Positions 19,196 through 29,188 of a DNA stretch of 64,000 nt are shown piece after piece; the first letter of the stretch is position 1, and every line of letters begins with the position of its first letter. A program made the translations under genes and the position numbers. Under the pieces are notes generated by a model. The model saw nothing but the letters and a program-made list of their open reading frames with translations, did not search any database and had not been told where the DNA came from. This DNA comes from Gallionella sp. (GTDB taxonomy: Bacteria > Pseudomonadota > Gammaproteobacteria > Burkholderiales > Gallionellaceae). Location of the stretch: contig JAUSMR010000148.1 of assembly GCA_030645955.1 (NCBI GenBank), positions 1-64,000 of the forward strand. The letters are read 5' to 3'.

Positions 19196-21757
19196 ATGGA
19201 AAAAAGCACCCCGTACATTTTAAATGTTTGCCCAAAAATCCCGGCTAGCCTGGCACGTCTTGAAGAGCTGGCGAACAACCTCTGGTATAGCTGGGATCGC
19301 CCGACGCGCGCGCTGTTTGCGCGGTTGCATCCGGCTTTGTGGAAGGCCACTGAACAAAGCCCGAAGGAGTTCTTGAAGCGCGTGGATGAACAGCGCCTGC
19401 TGGATGCTGCGGAAGATCAAGTGTTCATCGGAAATTTCAACCGCGTATTGGCGGCCTACGACACTTACCACGATCATCGTACCCCGGCCAGCGGCGCAGA
19501 CTGGCTACGCAAGGAAGATTTGATCGCTTACTTTTGCGCCGAATTCGGTTTTCACGAAAGCTTCCCGATTTACTCCGGCGGCCTGGGCATTCTGGCGGGC
19601 GATCATTGCAAGGCGGCCAGCGATTTGCGCTTGCCATTCATTGGTGTCGGATTGCTCTATCGCCAGGGCTATTTTCATCAAACCATTGATAGCGAAGGCA
19701 ACCAGATTGCCACCAACACCGATTCCCATTTCGACGTTTTGCCGATCGCGCCGTCCAAACGCGCCGACGGTTCCGAAGCCTACACTTCGGTGGATTTGCC
19801 GGGCCGCAAGCTTGATATCAAGATTTGGCAGGCCAGGATCGGGCATATCACGCTGTACCTGCTGGATACCGACCTGGAAAGCAATAATCTGCATGACCGC
19901 AACATTACGCACCGATTGTATGGCGGCGACAAGGTTATGCGCATAGAGCAGGAAATCGTGCTCGGCATCGGCGGCGTACTCGCGCTGCGAGAGCTTGGCT
20001 TGAGGCCGACGGTGTGGCACATCAACGAAGGGCATGCGGCGTTTTTGGTGCTGGAACGAATTCGTCAAAAGATTGCCGAGGAAGGTCTGGATTTCGCGTC
20101 CGCGCTCGAATGCGTGGCGGTCAACACCGTATTCACCACACATACGCCGGTTCCGGCCGGACATGACCATTTCAATGAAGACATGGTGCAGGCCTACTTT
20201 GAACTCTATTACCCGGAACTCAAACTGAACCGCGAGGAATTTCTGGCGCTGGGCCGCGCCAAGGATAGCCCCGATTTCAACATGACGGCACTGGCCATCC
20301 GCGGCACACGTTTCAACAATGGCGTGTCGCGCATCCATGGCGAGGTGTCCTCGGTTATTTGCGGCGGCATGTGGCCGGAAATCGAGCACCGGGAAAATCC
20401 GATGACGTACATCACCAACGGCGTGCATGCGCCGACTTTCCTGGCGTCCGAGTGGATCGAGGTGTTCGAACGTCATCTCGGTTTGGAATGGATCTCGCGC
20501 ATGAACGACGTGGGGTTCTGGGAAGGCATCGATAAAATCCCCGACCATTTATTCTGGAGTGTGCGTCAGTCGCTGAAGGCGAAGATGTTGATCATGGTGC
20601 GCGAACGCATCAGCGCGCAGCATTTTCGCAACCACGGTTCCGAGGCGCACCTGGATCGTCTGCTCAAGTATGTCAATCCGGAGAACCCGAACGTCCTTAC
20701 GGTTGGTTTTGCGCGCCGCTTTGCAACCTACAAACGCGCGTCCATGTTGTTTGGCAATCTTGATTGGCTGCGCGAAATTCTGAACAACCCGGAACGTCCG
20801 GTGGTATTCATCTTTGCCGGAAAAGCGCATCCGGCAGACATTCCCGGGCAGGATCTGATACGCCGTGTCGCCCAGATATCCAAGATGACGGAGTTCATCG
20901 GCAAAATTCTGATGGTGGAAGGCTTCGATCTGGCCTTGTCGCGCAAGCTGGTTTCCGGTGTGGATGTCTGGCTAAACACGCCGCTGTATCCGCTGGAAGC
21001 CAGCGGCACATCCGGCATGAAAGCGGGGATCAATGGCGCCATCAACCTGTCCGTGCTGGACGGGTGGTGGGGCGAGGGCTATGACGGCAAAAACGGCTGG
21101 GCGATCAAACCGGTATCGGAATCGCTGAACGAAGAAGTGCGCACGCGCGAAGAAACACGCACCCTCTACGAACTGCTGCAAGACCAGGTCGTGCCGTTGT
21201 ACTACGGGCATAGCAAGATGGGTTTCTCGCCCGACTGGGTGAAGATGTCCAAACGCTCGATGGCGAGCATCCTGCCGCGTTTCAATTCAAAGCGCATGGT
21301 GGGCGAATATCTTGCCAAGTGCTACCTGCCGGCCAGCCAGCAATATCGTTTGTACAGGCAAAGCAAATGCGAGAATTCAAACACCATCGCCGCCTGGAAA
21401 GGGCGCGTTCGCCATGCATGGCCCGGGGTTACGCTGCGGCGCCTGGATGCCGAGCAGAAGGAAATCAGCTATGGCGAAAGTCTGCGCTTTGAGGTGGCGG
21501 TCAGGCTGAATGGTCTCGATCCCGGCGACGTGGTCGTGGAGATGTTGCTGGGTTTGTTTGCCCAACGCGAAAAATTATATGAATCGATACACTACAGTTT
21601 TGAAGCTACCGGCATGATGACCGAAGCGGGCGAAAATGTCTTCGCACTGGAAGTCCAACCGGGCCAATGCGGCAAGCTCGAATATCATATACGCGCCTAT
21701 CCGTACCACAAGATGCTGACTCATCCGTTCGAAATGGGCATGATGCGCTGGCTGTAA
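19196..21757 (+). CDS. glgP: Alpha-glucan phosphorylase (GlgP subfamily with DUF3417-type N-terminus)
   Basis: A second phosphorylase, 853 aa from ATG 19196, of the subfamily common in actinobacteria and thermophiles and distinct from the classical enzyme at 12037. It is recognised by the N-terminal LARLEELANNLWYSWDRPTRALF, then HINEGHAAFLVLERI, VFTTHTPVPAGHD and the C-terminal TSGMKAGINGAINLSVLDGWWGEGYDGKNGWAI region, in which the Lys of SGMKAG should bind pyridoxal phosphate. It would release glucose-1-phosphate from glucan. It lies between pgl and glgA and has its own promoter candidate, so it is probably expressed with the synthesis genes rather than with the 12037 gene. Confidence 0.93.
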   Translation: MEKSTPYILNVCPKIPASLARLEELANNLWYSWDRPTRALFARLHPALWKATEQSPKEFLKRVDEQRLLDAAEDQVFIGNFNRVLAAYDTYHDHRTPASGADWLRKEDLIAYFCAEFGFHESFPIYSGGLGILAGDHCKAASDLRLPFIGVGLLYRQGYFHQTIDSEGNQIATNTDSHFDVLPIAPSKRADGSEAYTSVDLPGRKLDIKIWQARIGHITLYLLDTDLESNNLHDRNITHRLYGGDKVMRIEQEIVLGIGGVLALRELGLRPTVWHINEGHAAFLVLERIRQKIAEEGLDFASALECVAVNTVFTTHTPVPAGHDHFNEDMVQAYFELYYPELKLNREEFLALGRAKDSPDFNMTALAIRGTRFNNGVSRIHGEVSSVICGGMWPEIEHRENPMTYITNGVHAPTFLASEWIEVFERHLGLEWISRMNDVGFWEGIDKIPDHLFWSVRQSLKAKMLIMVRERISAQHFRNHGSEAHLDRLLKYVNPENPNVLTVGFARRFATYKRASMLFGNLDWLREILNNPERPVVFIFAGKAHPADIPGQDLIRRVAQISKMTEFIGKILMVEGFDLALSRKLVSGVDVWLNTPLYPLEASGTSGMKAGINGAINLSVLDGWWGEGYDGKNGWAIKPVSESLNEEVRTREETRTLYELLQDQVVPLYYGHSKMGFSPDWVKMSKRSMASILPRFNSKRMVGEYLAKCYLPASQQYRLYRQSKCENSNTIAAWKGRVRHAWPGVTLRRLDAEQKEISYGESLRFEVAVRLNGLDPGDVVVEMLLGLFAQREKLYESIHYSFEATGMMTEAGENVFALEVQPGQCGKLEYHIRAYPYHKMLTHPFEMGMMRWL

Positions 21758-21784
21758 ACATAAACCCGGATTGTTTCTGTCTCC

Positions 21785-21921
21785 GTAGGGCGGGTTACAC
21801 CCGCCGCCACACAAGACAAGCCGGAATAACAAGCCCAAAATAAACGGCGGGTTGGCTCTGCATAGCCATTCGGCTAAGCTGGCAAACATCGCCAGCAAGC
21901 CGCTGGTTAACCCGCCCTACG
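21785..21921. repeat. Palindromic pair of the GTAGG family
   Basis: GTAGGGCGGGTTACACCCGCC at the left and TTAACCCGCCCTAC at the right bracket about 100 bp that include further GGCGGGTTGG and AGCCATTCGGCT palindromes. It lies between the phosphorylase and glgA. Confidence 0.7.
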
Positions 21922-21982
21922 TTATTCCTGCCTGCTCGGGAATAACGGGTTGGGATTATTTGGGTTAAATAGAAAGTTTGGA

Positions 21983-23452
21983 ATGTCCGAATTGAAAGTC
22001 CTGTTTGCGACCTCCGAGGTCGCTCCCTTGATAAAAACGGGTGGATTGGCGGATGTCAGTGCCGCACTACCCGCCGCCTTGCGCGCCATCGGCGTGGATG
22101 TGCATGTGCTGGTACCGGGTTATAACCCAGTCATGGCGCAACTGGCACAGCATGAAGTCGTGGCGACATTCGATGATTTGCCGGGCTTCCCTTCCTCTCG
22201 GCTGTTGTCCGGCAAGATGGCGCATGATATCCCCCTGTTGGTGCTGGACTGCCCGAGTTTGTATCAGCGTGACGGCGGGCCTTATCAGGATGTCACCGGC
22301 CACGACTGGGCGGACAACGCGCTGCGTTTTGGCCTGCTCTCCAAAATAGCCGCCGTGCTGGGCAGCAGCGCATCACCGCTAGCCTGGCATCCCGACCTGG
22401 TGCACTGCAACGACTGGCAGACCGGCCTGACACCGGCATATCTGCACTTTGCGCAGGGTGCGGTGCCGAGCATCATCGCTGTCCACAATCTGGCATTCCA
22501 GGGGATTTTTCCGCCCGCGACGGTGCAGCAATTAAACTTGCCGCCGTCCTGTTTCAGCATCCACGGCGTCGAGTATTACGGCAGCTTGTCGTTCCTCAAG
22601 GCAGGCTTGTTCTACGCCGACCACATCACCACCGTCAGCCCGAACTACGCCAAAGAGATCCAGCAGGAAGAGCTCGGTTTCGGCCTGCAAGGCCTGCTGA
22701 CCATGCGCCGCGACAGTCTCACCGGCATGCTTAACGGCATCGATACCGAAGAATGGGATCCGGCGACTGACCCGCATCTCGCCAGGCAATACAGCGGCGC
22801 AGACATGACCGGCAAGGCCGCCAACAAACAGGCACTGCAAAAAAAATTGGGCCTGAATCCCGATCCGGGGGTGCCGCTGCTCGGGGTAGTCAGCCGCTTC
22901 ACCCACCAGAAGGGCCTGGACTTGTTGCTTGAAATTGCGCCGCGCCTGACCGAACTGCCGGCGCAGTTGGCCATGCTCGGCAGCGGCGATGCGAAAATGC
23001 AAAAAACCGCGCACGACTTGTCGCATCGCTATCCCGGCAAGATCGGCGCGGTGATAGGCTTCAGCGAAGACCTGTCGCACCAGATCGAAGCCGGAGCGGA
23101 CATGTTCGTCATGCCGTCGCGCTTCGAACCCTGCGGCCTGAACCAATTGTATAGCCAACGCTACGGCACACCGCCCATCGTCCATGCCACCGGCGGCCTC
23201 TCCGATTCTGTCGTGGACTGTTCCCGAGCAACACTGAAGGACGGCACCGCCAGCGGCTTCATGTTCGACGGCATGACCGCCGAAAATCTGTTCATCACGA
23301 TACAGCGCGCGATCGACCTCTATCACGACAAAATCAAATGGAAGACACTGTGCACAAGCTGCATGGCGAAAAACTTCAGCTGGCAAAGCAGCGCCGAAGC
23401 CTATCGCGCAGTGTATCTCAAGGTGTTGGGGCGGTCGGATGAAGAGACGTAG
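21983..23452 (+). CDS. glgA: Glycogen synthase (ADP-glucose type)
   Basis: The protein extends alpha-1,4-glucan chains from ADP-glucose. It has 489 aa from ATG 21983. The N-terminal VLFATSEVAPLIKTGGLADVS carries the KTGGLAD sugar-nucleotide motif. The C-terminal GT5 domain has GVVSRFTHQKGLDLL and MPSRFEPCGLNQLYSQRYGT, including the conserved Glu of RFEPCG. An upstream in-frame TTG adds nothing family-like. It works with glgC (34222) and glgB (31967), which are split off by the RND/MlaF insertion and pgi. Confidence 0.95.
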   Translation: MSELKVLFATSEVAPLIKTGGLADVSAALPAALRAIGVDVHVLVPGYNPVMAQLAQHEVVATFDDLPGFPSSRLLSGKMAHDIPLLVLDCPSLYQRDGGPYQDVTGHDWADNALRFGLLSKIAAVLGSSASPLAWHPDLVHCNDWQTGLTPAYLHFAQGAVPSIIAVHNLAFQGIFPPATVQQLNLPPSCFSIHGVEYYGSLSFLKAGLFYADHITTVSPNYAKEIQQEELGFGLQGLLTMRRDSLTGMLNGIDTEEWDPATDPHLARQYSGADMTGKAANKQALQKKLGLNPDPGVPLLGVVSRFTHQKGLDLLLEIAPRLTELPAQLAMLGSGDAKMQKTAHDLSHRYPGKIGAVIGFSEDLSHQIEAGADMFVMPSRFEPCGLNQLYSQRYGTPPIVHATGGLSDSVVDCSRATLKDGTASGFMFDGMTAENLFITIQRAIDLYHDKIKWKTLCTSCMAKNFSWQSSAEAYRAVYLKVLGRSDEET

Positions 23453-23520
23453 CGCCCTTCATTGAATAAGTGGTGTGTCCACTTTATTGCATCTATTCTT
23501 CTGTTCGAGCTTGATAAACA

Positions 23521-24051
23521 ATGAACCATAAAACCAACGTCATTTTCCTGGCAGCAACACTGGTGACTATTCCCGCCTTTGCCGGTGGCTTCGACACTGC
23601 TGCCTTCGTCACGGCCCACAACAAGTGGCGCGCCGAAGCCGGTGTGACCGAGAAGCTCAGTTATTCGCCGGAACTGGAAGTGTCTGCACAGGCCTGGGCG
23701 GACAACCTGAAACAAACCAACCATTGCAGGATGCGCCATAGCAAAGGGGAGGGGCGTTACGGCGAAAATATTTTCTGGGCCAGCGCGCTGGCGTGGTCTG
23801 ACGGCCGCAAAGAGCTGCAACAAGTATCTCCAGGAAGAGTAGTGGATAGCTGGGGCAGCGAGAAGGCGGATTACGACTACGCAAACAATAGCTGTACACC
23901 GGGCAAAATGTGCGGCCACTACACGCAAGTGGTTTGGCGCACCACTACGGCAGTCGGTTGCGCGATGGCGGTGTGCGAGGATACCCGGCAGCAAGTGTGG
24001 GTGTGCCAATATCAGCCGGCAGGGAACTGGGTCGGCAACAAACCCTACTGA
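23521..24051 (+). CDS. Secreted CAP-domain (SCP/PR-1-like) protein
   Basis: The product has 176 aa with an N-terminal signal peptide (hydrophobic residues ~8-20, likely cleavage after IPAFA at 21). The rest is one CAP domain: FVTAHNKWRAEAGV, the GENIFWA motif, CGHYTQVVWRTTTAVGCA and VCQYQPAGNWVG. Six Cys in the mature part suggest disulphides. CAP proteins are exported and their bacterial roles are mostly unknown. It is not in an obvious operon: glgA ends 68 bp upstream and a TetR gene starts 150 bp downstream. The family is certain and the function open. Confidence 0.9.
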   Translation: MNHKTNVIFLAATLVTIPAFAGGFDTAAFVTAHNKWRAEAGVTEKLSYSPELEVSAQAWADNLKQTNHCRMRHSKGEGRYGENIFWASALAWSDGRKELQQVSPGRVVDSWGSEKADYDYANNSCTPGKMCGHYTQVVWRTTTAVGCAMAVCEDTRQQVWVCQYQPAGNWVGNKPY

Positions 24052-24200
24052 ACGATAATCCTCGTTATTTCTCCCTTCGCAATTTTCCCCTTGGTTGTCG
24101 AGAAGGCGAATCCGGAAACCTGGTCTAAGTCAGTCGTTTGACTTAATTGTTTGCGCCGCATACCATACGCGGCTGCACATAAAAGCTGAAGGTATTTCCA

Positions 24201-24860
24201 ATGGCGGATCAAGAAGATACGCGGTTTCGTTTGATAAGTGCTGCAACCGAGGTTTTTGCTGAATTCGGCTTTCATGCAGCCACTACGCGTGAAATAAGCC
24301 GTCGCGCAAATGCCAATCTGGCCGCGATTCATTATCACTTTGGTGACAAGGCTAGGCTGTACCAGGAGATTTTCCGGCAACCCTTCCTTCAGGAAAACAA
24401 TGAATTTGCCCAGATCGATGAGCTGGCATTGCCGCTTGAAGAAGTTTTGAAATGCTTTTATCGCTGGGCTTGCCCGCCATCGGATGATGAGAATGCATTG
24501 TTTCAGATGACGAGACGATTGCACGCAAGGGAAGAGGCCGATCCGAGCGGAATACTGGGTGATGTATTGACTCATGCGTTCCGCCCGAACCACGACAAGC
24601 TCAGGCGCGTGTTGTGCCGGGAAATGGGGCTGTCGGAGCCGGACATCGATATTGACCGGCTGGCTTTCAGTATCGTCGGTATGGCGAGTGTCTATTTTCA
24701 TGGGCGCTGTGTGGTGGAGGAAATTTCAAGGGAGCTGTTGCATGGCGATCACATTAAATCAGCCACGGTAGACAGATTGGCCATGTATGCAATCGCCTTG
24801 ATCGAGTGCGAACGCAAGCGCCGTTTGTCTGTACAGCCGCAATTTTGCTTGGAGAATTAA
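24201..24860 (+). CDS. TetR-family regulator (CecR/YbiH-like) of the RND pump
   Basis: The product has 219 aa. The N-terminal HTH is RLISAATEVFAEFGFHAATT then EISRRANANLAAIHYHFGDKARLYQEIF, a canonical TetR DNA-binding domain. The C-terminal ligand domain resembles the DUF1956/CecR group. Its stop lies 5 bp before the adaptor gene, so it is co-transcribed with the pump and most likely represses it in response to a toxic ligand. No clear operator palindrome stands out in the 149 bp upstream. Confidence 0.9.
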   Translation: MADQEDTRFRLISAATEVFAEFGFHAATTREISRRANANLAAIHYHFGDKARLYQEIFRQPFLQENNEFAQIDELALPLEEVLKCFYRWACPPSDDENALFQMTRRLHAREEADPSGILGDVLTHAFRPNHDKLRRVLCREMGLSEPDIDIDRLAFSIVGMASVYFHGRCVVEEISRELLHGDHIKSATVDRLAMYAIALIECERKRRLSVQPQFCLEN

Positions 24861-24865
24861 ATTAA

Positions 24866-26047
24866 ATGAGCCGTTCAAGAATCCTGTTTATCGCAATCAT
24901 TTGTCTGGCCATTCTCGTGGTTGCCTATGCAATAAAACCGGGGGCACCGAAACCGGGCAAGACGCAAATCGCTGCTACCGGACAAGACGCAAAACCGGCC
25001 CTGACTGTGACAACGGTTCAACCGGAAACAAAAACATGGTCTGACGAGATCATGGCCACCGGCACCGTGCAGGCTTGGCAGGAGTCCATTATCGGCCCTG
25101 AGACCGGCGGATTGCGTTTGACAGAAGTTATGGTCAACGTCGGCGACCATGTCAAAAAAGGGTCGCTGCTGGCACGCTTCTCCGATGAAATGGCACAGAA
25201 CAGCGTGCTTCAACAACAGGCGGCTTTTGAAGATGCCAAGGCCAGATTTGCCGAAGCGCAGTTGAATCTCAAACGCTCCGGCCAACTCAAGAGCCAGGGT
25301 TTCATAAGCGAACAGGATGCGCAGAAATTTGCCACAAATGCCCAAATTGCCGAGGCGCAGATGAAGCTTGCCGAGGCGAAGCTGGAAGCCGAGAAGATCA
25401 AATACAGTTATACGAAAGTGCTGGCGCATGACGACGGGGTAATTTCGTCGCGCACTGCGACCGTTGGAACCGTGATGCAGAACGGCTCGGAAATGTTTCG
25501 CCTGATCCGGAAAGGCAAAATGGAATGGCGTGCAGAACTGCCTGAACAATTGCTGCAGCAAGTGCGCATCGGGCAGAAGGTTAGCCTGCATTTGGCGAAA
25601 GCCGAAAAAGTTGACGGCGTGGTGGCCAGAATTTCCCCGGTGATTGATATGCAGACAAGAAACGGGACAGTCTATGTCGAGCTGCCCCCGGCAAAATCGA
25701 TCAGGGCAGGGATGTTTGCGCAGGGTGAGCTCGAACTGGGAAAATCGGATGCGCTTACCGTTCCGCAGAGTGCGGTGGTTGTCCGCGATGGATTTTCATA
25801 TGTGTTCAAGGTGGTGAAGGATAACCGCGTCGAGCAAGTCAAGGTTACAACCGGACGCCGCCATGGTGACCGCATCGAAATTACCGGCGGCATCAAACCC
25901 GATACGATCATCGTCGCATTAGGCGCCGGGTTCCTGAGCGGCGGGGATATTGTGCGTATCGAAAATGCCGTGCGTATCGAAAATCCGGGGATGAGCACGT
26001 CGGCAAATAGCACCCATCCTGTTTCGCCAAGCGGGGTTAAGGAATGA
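24866..26047 (+). CDS. RND efflux periplasmic adaptor (membrane fusion protein)
   Basis: The product has 393 aa with an N-terminal membrane anchor (residues ~5-24, ILFIAIICLAILVVAYAI). The order is typical: barrel-sandwich half, a coiled-coil hairpin rich in Ala/Gln/Glu (residues ~105-175, AKARFAEAQLNLKRSGQLKS), the second half, a beta-barrel (MEWRAELPEQLL) and a membrane-proximal domain. It would link the inner-membrane pump encoded next door to an outer-membrane channel. The last 4 nt overlap the pump start (ATGA), so the two are translationally coupled. No outer-membrane factor gene is present nearby. Confidence 0.93.
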   Translation: MSRSRILFIAIICLAILVVAYAIKPGAPKPGKTQIAATGQDAKPALTVTTVQPETKTWSDEIMATGTVQAWQESIIGPETGGLRLTEVMVNVGDHVKKGSLLARFSDEMAQNSVLQQQAAFEDAKARFAEAQLNLKRSGQLKSQGFISEQDAQKFATNAQIAEAQMKLAEAKLEAEKIKYSYTKVLAHDDGVISSRTATVGTVMQNGSEMFRLIRKGKMEWRAELPEQLLQQVRIGQKVSLHLAKAEKVDGVVARISPVIDMQTRNGTVYVELPPAKSIRAGMFAQGELELGKSDALTVPQSAVVVRDGFSYVFKVVKDNRVEQVKVTTGRRHGDRIEITGGIKPDTIIVALGAGFLSGGDIVRIENAVRIENPGMSTSANSTHPVSPSGVKE

Positions 26048-29000
26048 ATTTCTCTGCCTGGGCGATCAAGACGCCTATCCCATCCATTCTGTTGTTCATC
26101 ATGCTCACCGTCTTCGGGTTGATGAGCTTCAAAACGATGATGGTGCAGGATTTTCCGGATATCGAGTTGCCTGTCGTCGTTGTGACCGCCAACCTGGAAG
26201 GTGCGGCACCCACCCAGATGGAAACAGAGGTGGCGAGAAAGATCGAAAATGCCGTAACCAGCCTGGGTGAGGTCAAGCACGTTTATTCGTCGATCACGGA
26301 CGGTTCGGCAAAAGTTTCCGTTGAGTTCAATCTGGAAAAAAATACCAACGAGGCGGTCAATGATGTGCGCGATGCCATCAGCCGTATTCGTTCCGATTTG
26401 CCGGGCGAGATGAAAGAGCCGGTCATCAGCAAGGTAAACACCTCCGGCAGGCCGATTCTGACTTATAGCGTCGCCTCTGGCGAGCTTGATGAGCAGGATA
26501 TTTCCTGGTTCGTTGATAACGATGTTTCCAGGGTGCTGCTGGCAATTCCCGGTGTGGGGAAAGTATCCCGTGTTGGCGGTGTCGATCGCGAAATACGGGT
26601 CGAGATTGATCCGCTAAAAATTCAGGCGTTAAATGTTTCGTTTGCCGATATTTCCCGGCAGATCAAAAAAATTCAGCGCGAATCATCGGGAGGGCGAACG
26701 GATATCGGCGCTAGCCAGCAATCCGTGCGGACGCTCGGCACGGTTGATTCTGCTGCCGGGCTGGCTGCGATGAATATCTCGCTGCAGGATGGCCGTCACT
26801 ACCGGCTCGATCAACTGGCCACCGTGAGAGATGCAAAAGGCGAGCAGCAGTCCATTGCGCTGCTTGATGGAAAGCCCATCATAGGCTTCGAAATCACCCG
26901 CACCAAGGGAAGCAGCGAGATAACTGTTGCTCATGCGGTGCATTCTGCGGTGGAAGTGCTGAATGAACAGCACGGCAATCTGAAGATTGCCGAAGCGTTC
27001 AATTCGGTGACCCGCGTCCAGGAAAACTTCGATGGCTCCATGCATTTGTTGTATGAAGGCGCGTTGCTGGCAGTGCTGGTCGTGTGGTGGTTTTTGCGCG
27101 ACATCCGCTCTACGCTTGTGTCGGCGGTGGCGTTGCCGCTTTCCGTCATCCCGGCTTTTATCGGCATGCAATATCTCGGCTTTACGCTGAATACTGTTAC
27201 GTTGCTCGCACTCGCGCTGGTGGTCGGCATCCTGGTCGATGATGCGATTGTCGAGGTAGAGAACATCGTGCGCCATTTGCACATGGGCAAGAGCCCATAC
27301 CAGGCTGCCTTGGAAGCATCCAATGAAATTGGCCTTGCGGTGGTCGCGACCACATTTGCACTGGTTGCGGTATTTTTACCTACCGCATTCATGGGGGGTA
27401 TCCCGGGCAAGTTCTTTAAACAATTCGGCTGGGCCGCAACACTCGCGATCCTGGCCTCGCTGGTTGTCGCACGCTTGCTGACACCGATGATGGCGGCCTA
27501 TTTTCTCAAGCCGGTTGTCATGGAAGAGCGGGACAGCAAGCTCAAGACAGTCTACCTGGGTTGGATGAGATGGTGTCTTACGCACAGGTTGATTACTTCA
27601 TTTTTTGCACTGGCGTTTTTTGTTGGGTCGCTGATGCTGATTCCACTGCTGCCCAAGGGCTTTATTCCCGTGGCTGACCGCGGGCAAACCCAGGTGACTA
27701 TCGAGCTGCCTCCCGGCAGTACGCTGGAGCAAACAAAAGCGGCGGCTGAACAGGCGAGGGCAATCATTCAGCAAATGCCCGATGTAAAGCAGGTTTTCTC
27801 GACAGTGGGGAGAGGCGCGGGTGGAGACGCTTTTTCTTCCGGGGCGAGTGCGGATGTGCGCAAAGCCAATCTGACACTTACCTTGACGCATCGTAGTGAA
27901 CGTAAATTAAAGCAGCATGAAATAGAAACCGCGCTTCGCGAAAAATTGCTGGCGCTACCGGGTGTCAGGGTGACCGTGGGCACCGGAGATACAGGTGAGA
28001 AATTGCAGCTGATCCTGTTAAGCGACGACATGGATGCCTTGATGAAGGCGACAGAAAATGTGATGCGTGAGATGCGCACCCTCAATGGCCTGGGAAATAT
28101 CACTTCCACGGCAAGCTTGGTGCGCCCGGAAATAAATATTCGCCCGGACTTTGCACGTATGGCCGAGTTGGGTGTGACGGCGGAAAGCGTCGGTGAGGTT
28201 GTGCGTATCGCTACAGCGGGTGATTACAGTGCAGCCCTCGCCAAACTGAACCTGCCCCAGCGTCAGGTGCCGATCCGTGTGCAAATGCCGGAATCGGCAA
28301 GACAGGAGATCGAGGTTATTTCGCGTCTGCCGGTGCCCGGAAAAAAAGGCTATGTCATGCTCGGAAACGTGGCGGACATTTCCATCAGCAGCGGTGCTGT
28401 CCAGATCGACCGTCGCGACCGCAGCCGTAATGTGACCATCGATGTGGAGCTGAACGGCAGACAGTTGGGCGATGTTTTCGCCGAAGCGAACAAGTTGCCC
28501 AGTCTGACTTCATTGCCATCAGGCGTTAAGCGTGCGGAGTCCGGCGATGCCGAAAGAATGAACGAACTCTTTGGCAGCTTTGGCCTCGCGATGCTGACGG
28601 GCTTGCTGTGTGTATATGTCGTGCTGGTACTGCTGTTCAAGGATTTCTTGCAGCCCGTGACGATACTCGCGGCGATTCCTTTGTCGATAGGGGGCGCTTT
28701 CGTTGCGCTGCTGGTCACGCACAACAGCTTTTCCATGCCTTCTCTGATCGGTCTGTTGATGTTGATGGGAATCGTGACGAAGAATTCGATTCTGCTGGTC
28801 GAATATGCGATCACGGCACGCCGTGACCACGGATTGAGCAGATTCGATGCTCTCGTTGATGCCTGCAACAAGCGCGCACGCCCTATCGTGATGACCACCA
28901 TTGCAATGGGCGCCGGGATGCTGCCGATAGCATTGGGGCTAGGCGCCGATCCAAGCTTCAGAATGCCGATGGCGACTACGGTTATCGGGGGGCTGATTAC

Positions 29001-29118
29001 CTCTACTTTACTAAGTTTGTTTGTCGTCCCGGTGGTGTTTACCTACGTGGATGATTTGTTTGAGAGGTTCAAGTCTTTTGCAGGCCAGGGAAAAAACGTA
29101 CCTGAAAAGCAGGTTTAA
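26044..29118 (+). CDS. RND multidrug efflux pump, inner-membrane subunit (HAE1-like)
   Basis: A 1024-aa AcrB/MexF-type transporter driven by proton influx. TM1 is at the N-terminus (SILLFIMLTVFGLMSFK). The first porter loop contains FPDIELPVVVVTANLEGAAP. The TM4 proton-relay pair is present in VVGILVDDAIVEVEN (two adjacent Asp), and the C-terminal half has LMLMGIVTKNSILLVEY. These features place it in the hydrophobic/amphiphilic efflux branch rather than the metal branch. The substrate cannot be read from sequence. It is in an operon with a TetR regulator and an adaptor. Confidence 0.93.
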   Translation: MNFSAWAIKTPIPSILLFIMLTVFGLMSFKTMMVQDFPDIELPVVVVTANLEGAAPTQMETEVARKIENAVTSLGEVKHVYSSITDGSAKVSVEFNLEKNTNEAVNDVRDAISRIRSDLPGEMKEPVISKVNTSGRPILTYSVASGELDEQDISWFVDNDVSRVLLAIPGVGKVSRVGGVDREIRVEIDPLKIQALNVSFADISRQIKKIQRESSGGRTDIGASQQSVRTLGTVDSAAGLAAMNISLQDGRHYRLDQLATVRDAKGEQQSIALLDGKPIIGFEITRTKGSSEITVAHAVHSAVEVLNEQHGNLKIAEAFNSVTRVQENFDGSMHLLYEGALLAVLVVWWFLRDIRSTLVSAVALPLSVIPAFIGMQYLGFTLNTVTLLALALVVGILVDDAIVEVENIVRHLHMGKSPYQAALEASNEIGLAVVATTFALVAVFLPTAFMGGIPGKFFKQFGWAATLAILASLVVARLLTPMMAAYFLKPVVMEERDSKLKTVYLGWMRWCLTHRLITSFFALAFFVGSLMLIPLLPKGFIPVADRGQTQVTIELPPGSTLEQTKAAAEQARAIIQQMPDVKQVFSTVGRGAGGDAFSSGASADVRKANLTLTLTHRSERKLKQHEIETALREKLLALPGVRVTVGTGDTGEKLQLILLSDDMDALMKATENVMREMRTLNGLGNITSTASLVRPEINIRPDFARMAELGVTAESVGEVVRIATAGDYSAALAKLNLPQRQVPIRVQMPESARQEIEVISRLPVPGKKGYVMLGNVADISISSGAVQIDRRDRSRNVTIDVELNGRQLGDVFAEANKLPSLTSLPSGVKRAESGDAERMNELFGSFGLAMLTGLLCVYVVLVLLFKDFLQPVTILAAIPLSIGGAFVALLVTHNSFSMPSLIGLLMLMGIVTKNSILLVEYAITARRDHGLSRFDALVDACNKRARPIVMTTIAMGAGMLPIALGLGADPSFRMPMATTVIGGLITSTLLSLFVVPVVFTYVDDLFERFKSFAGQGKNVPEKQV

Positions 29119-29188
29119 GTTGTGCCTGATTCGCACTGAAAAATGGTAATATTTTGACGTGCGACAGCCCCTGAAGGAGGGAAAGACA

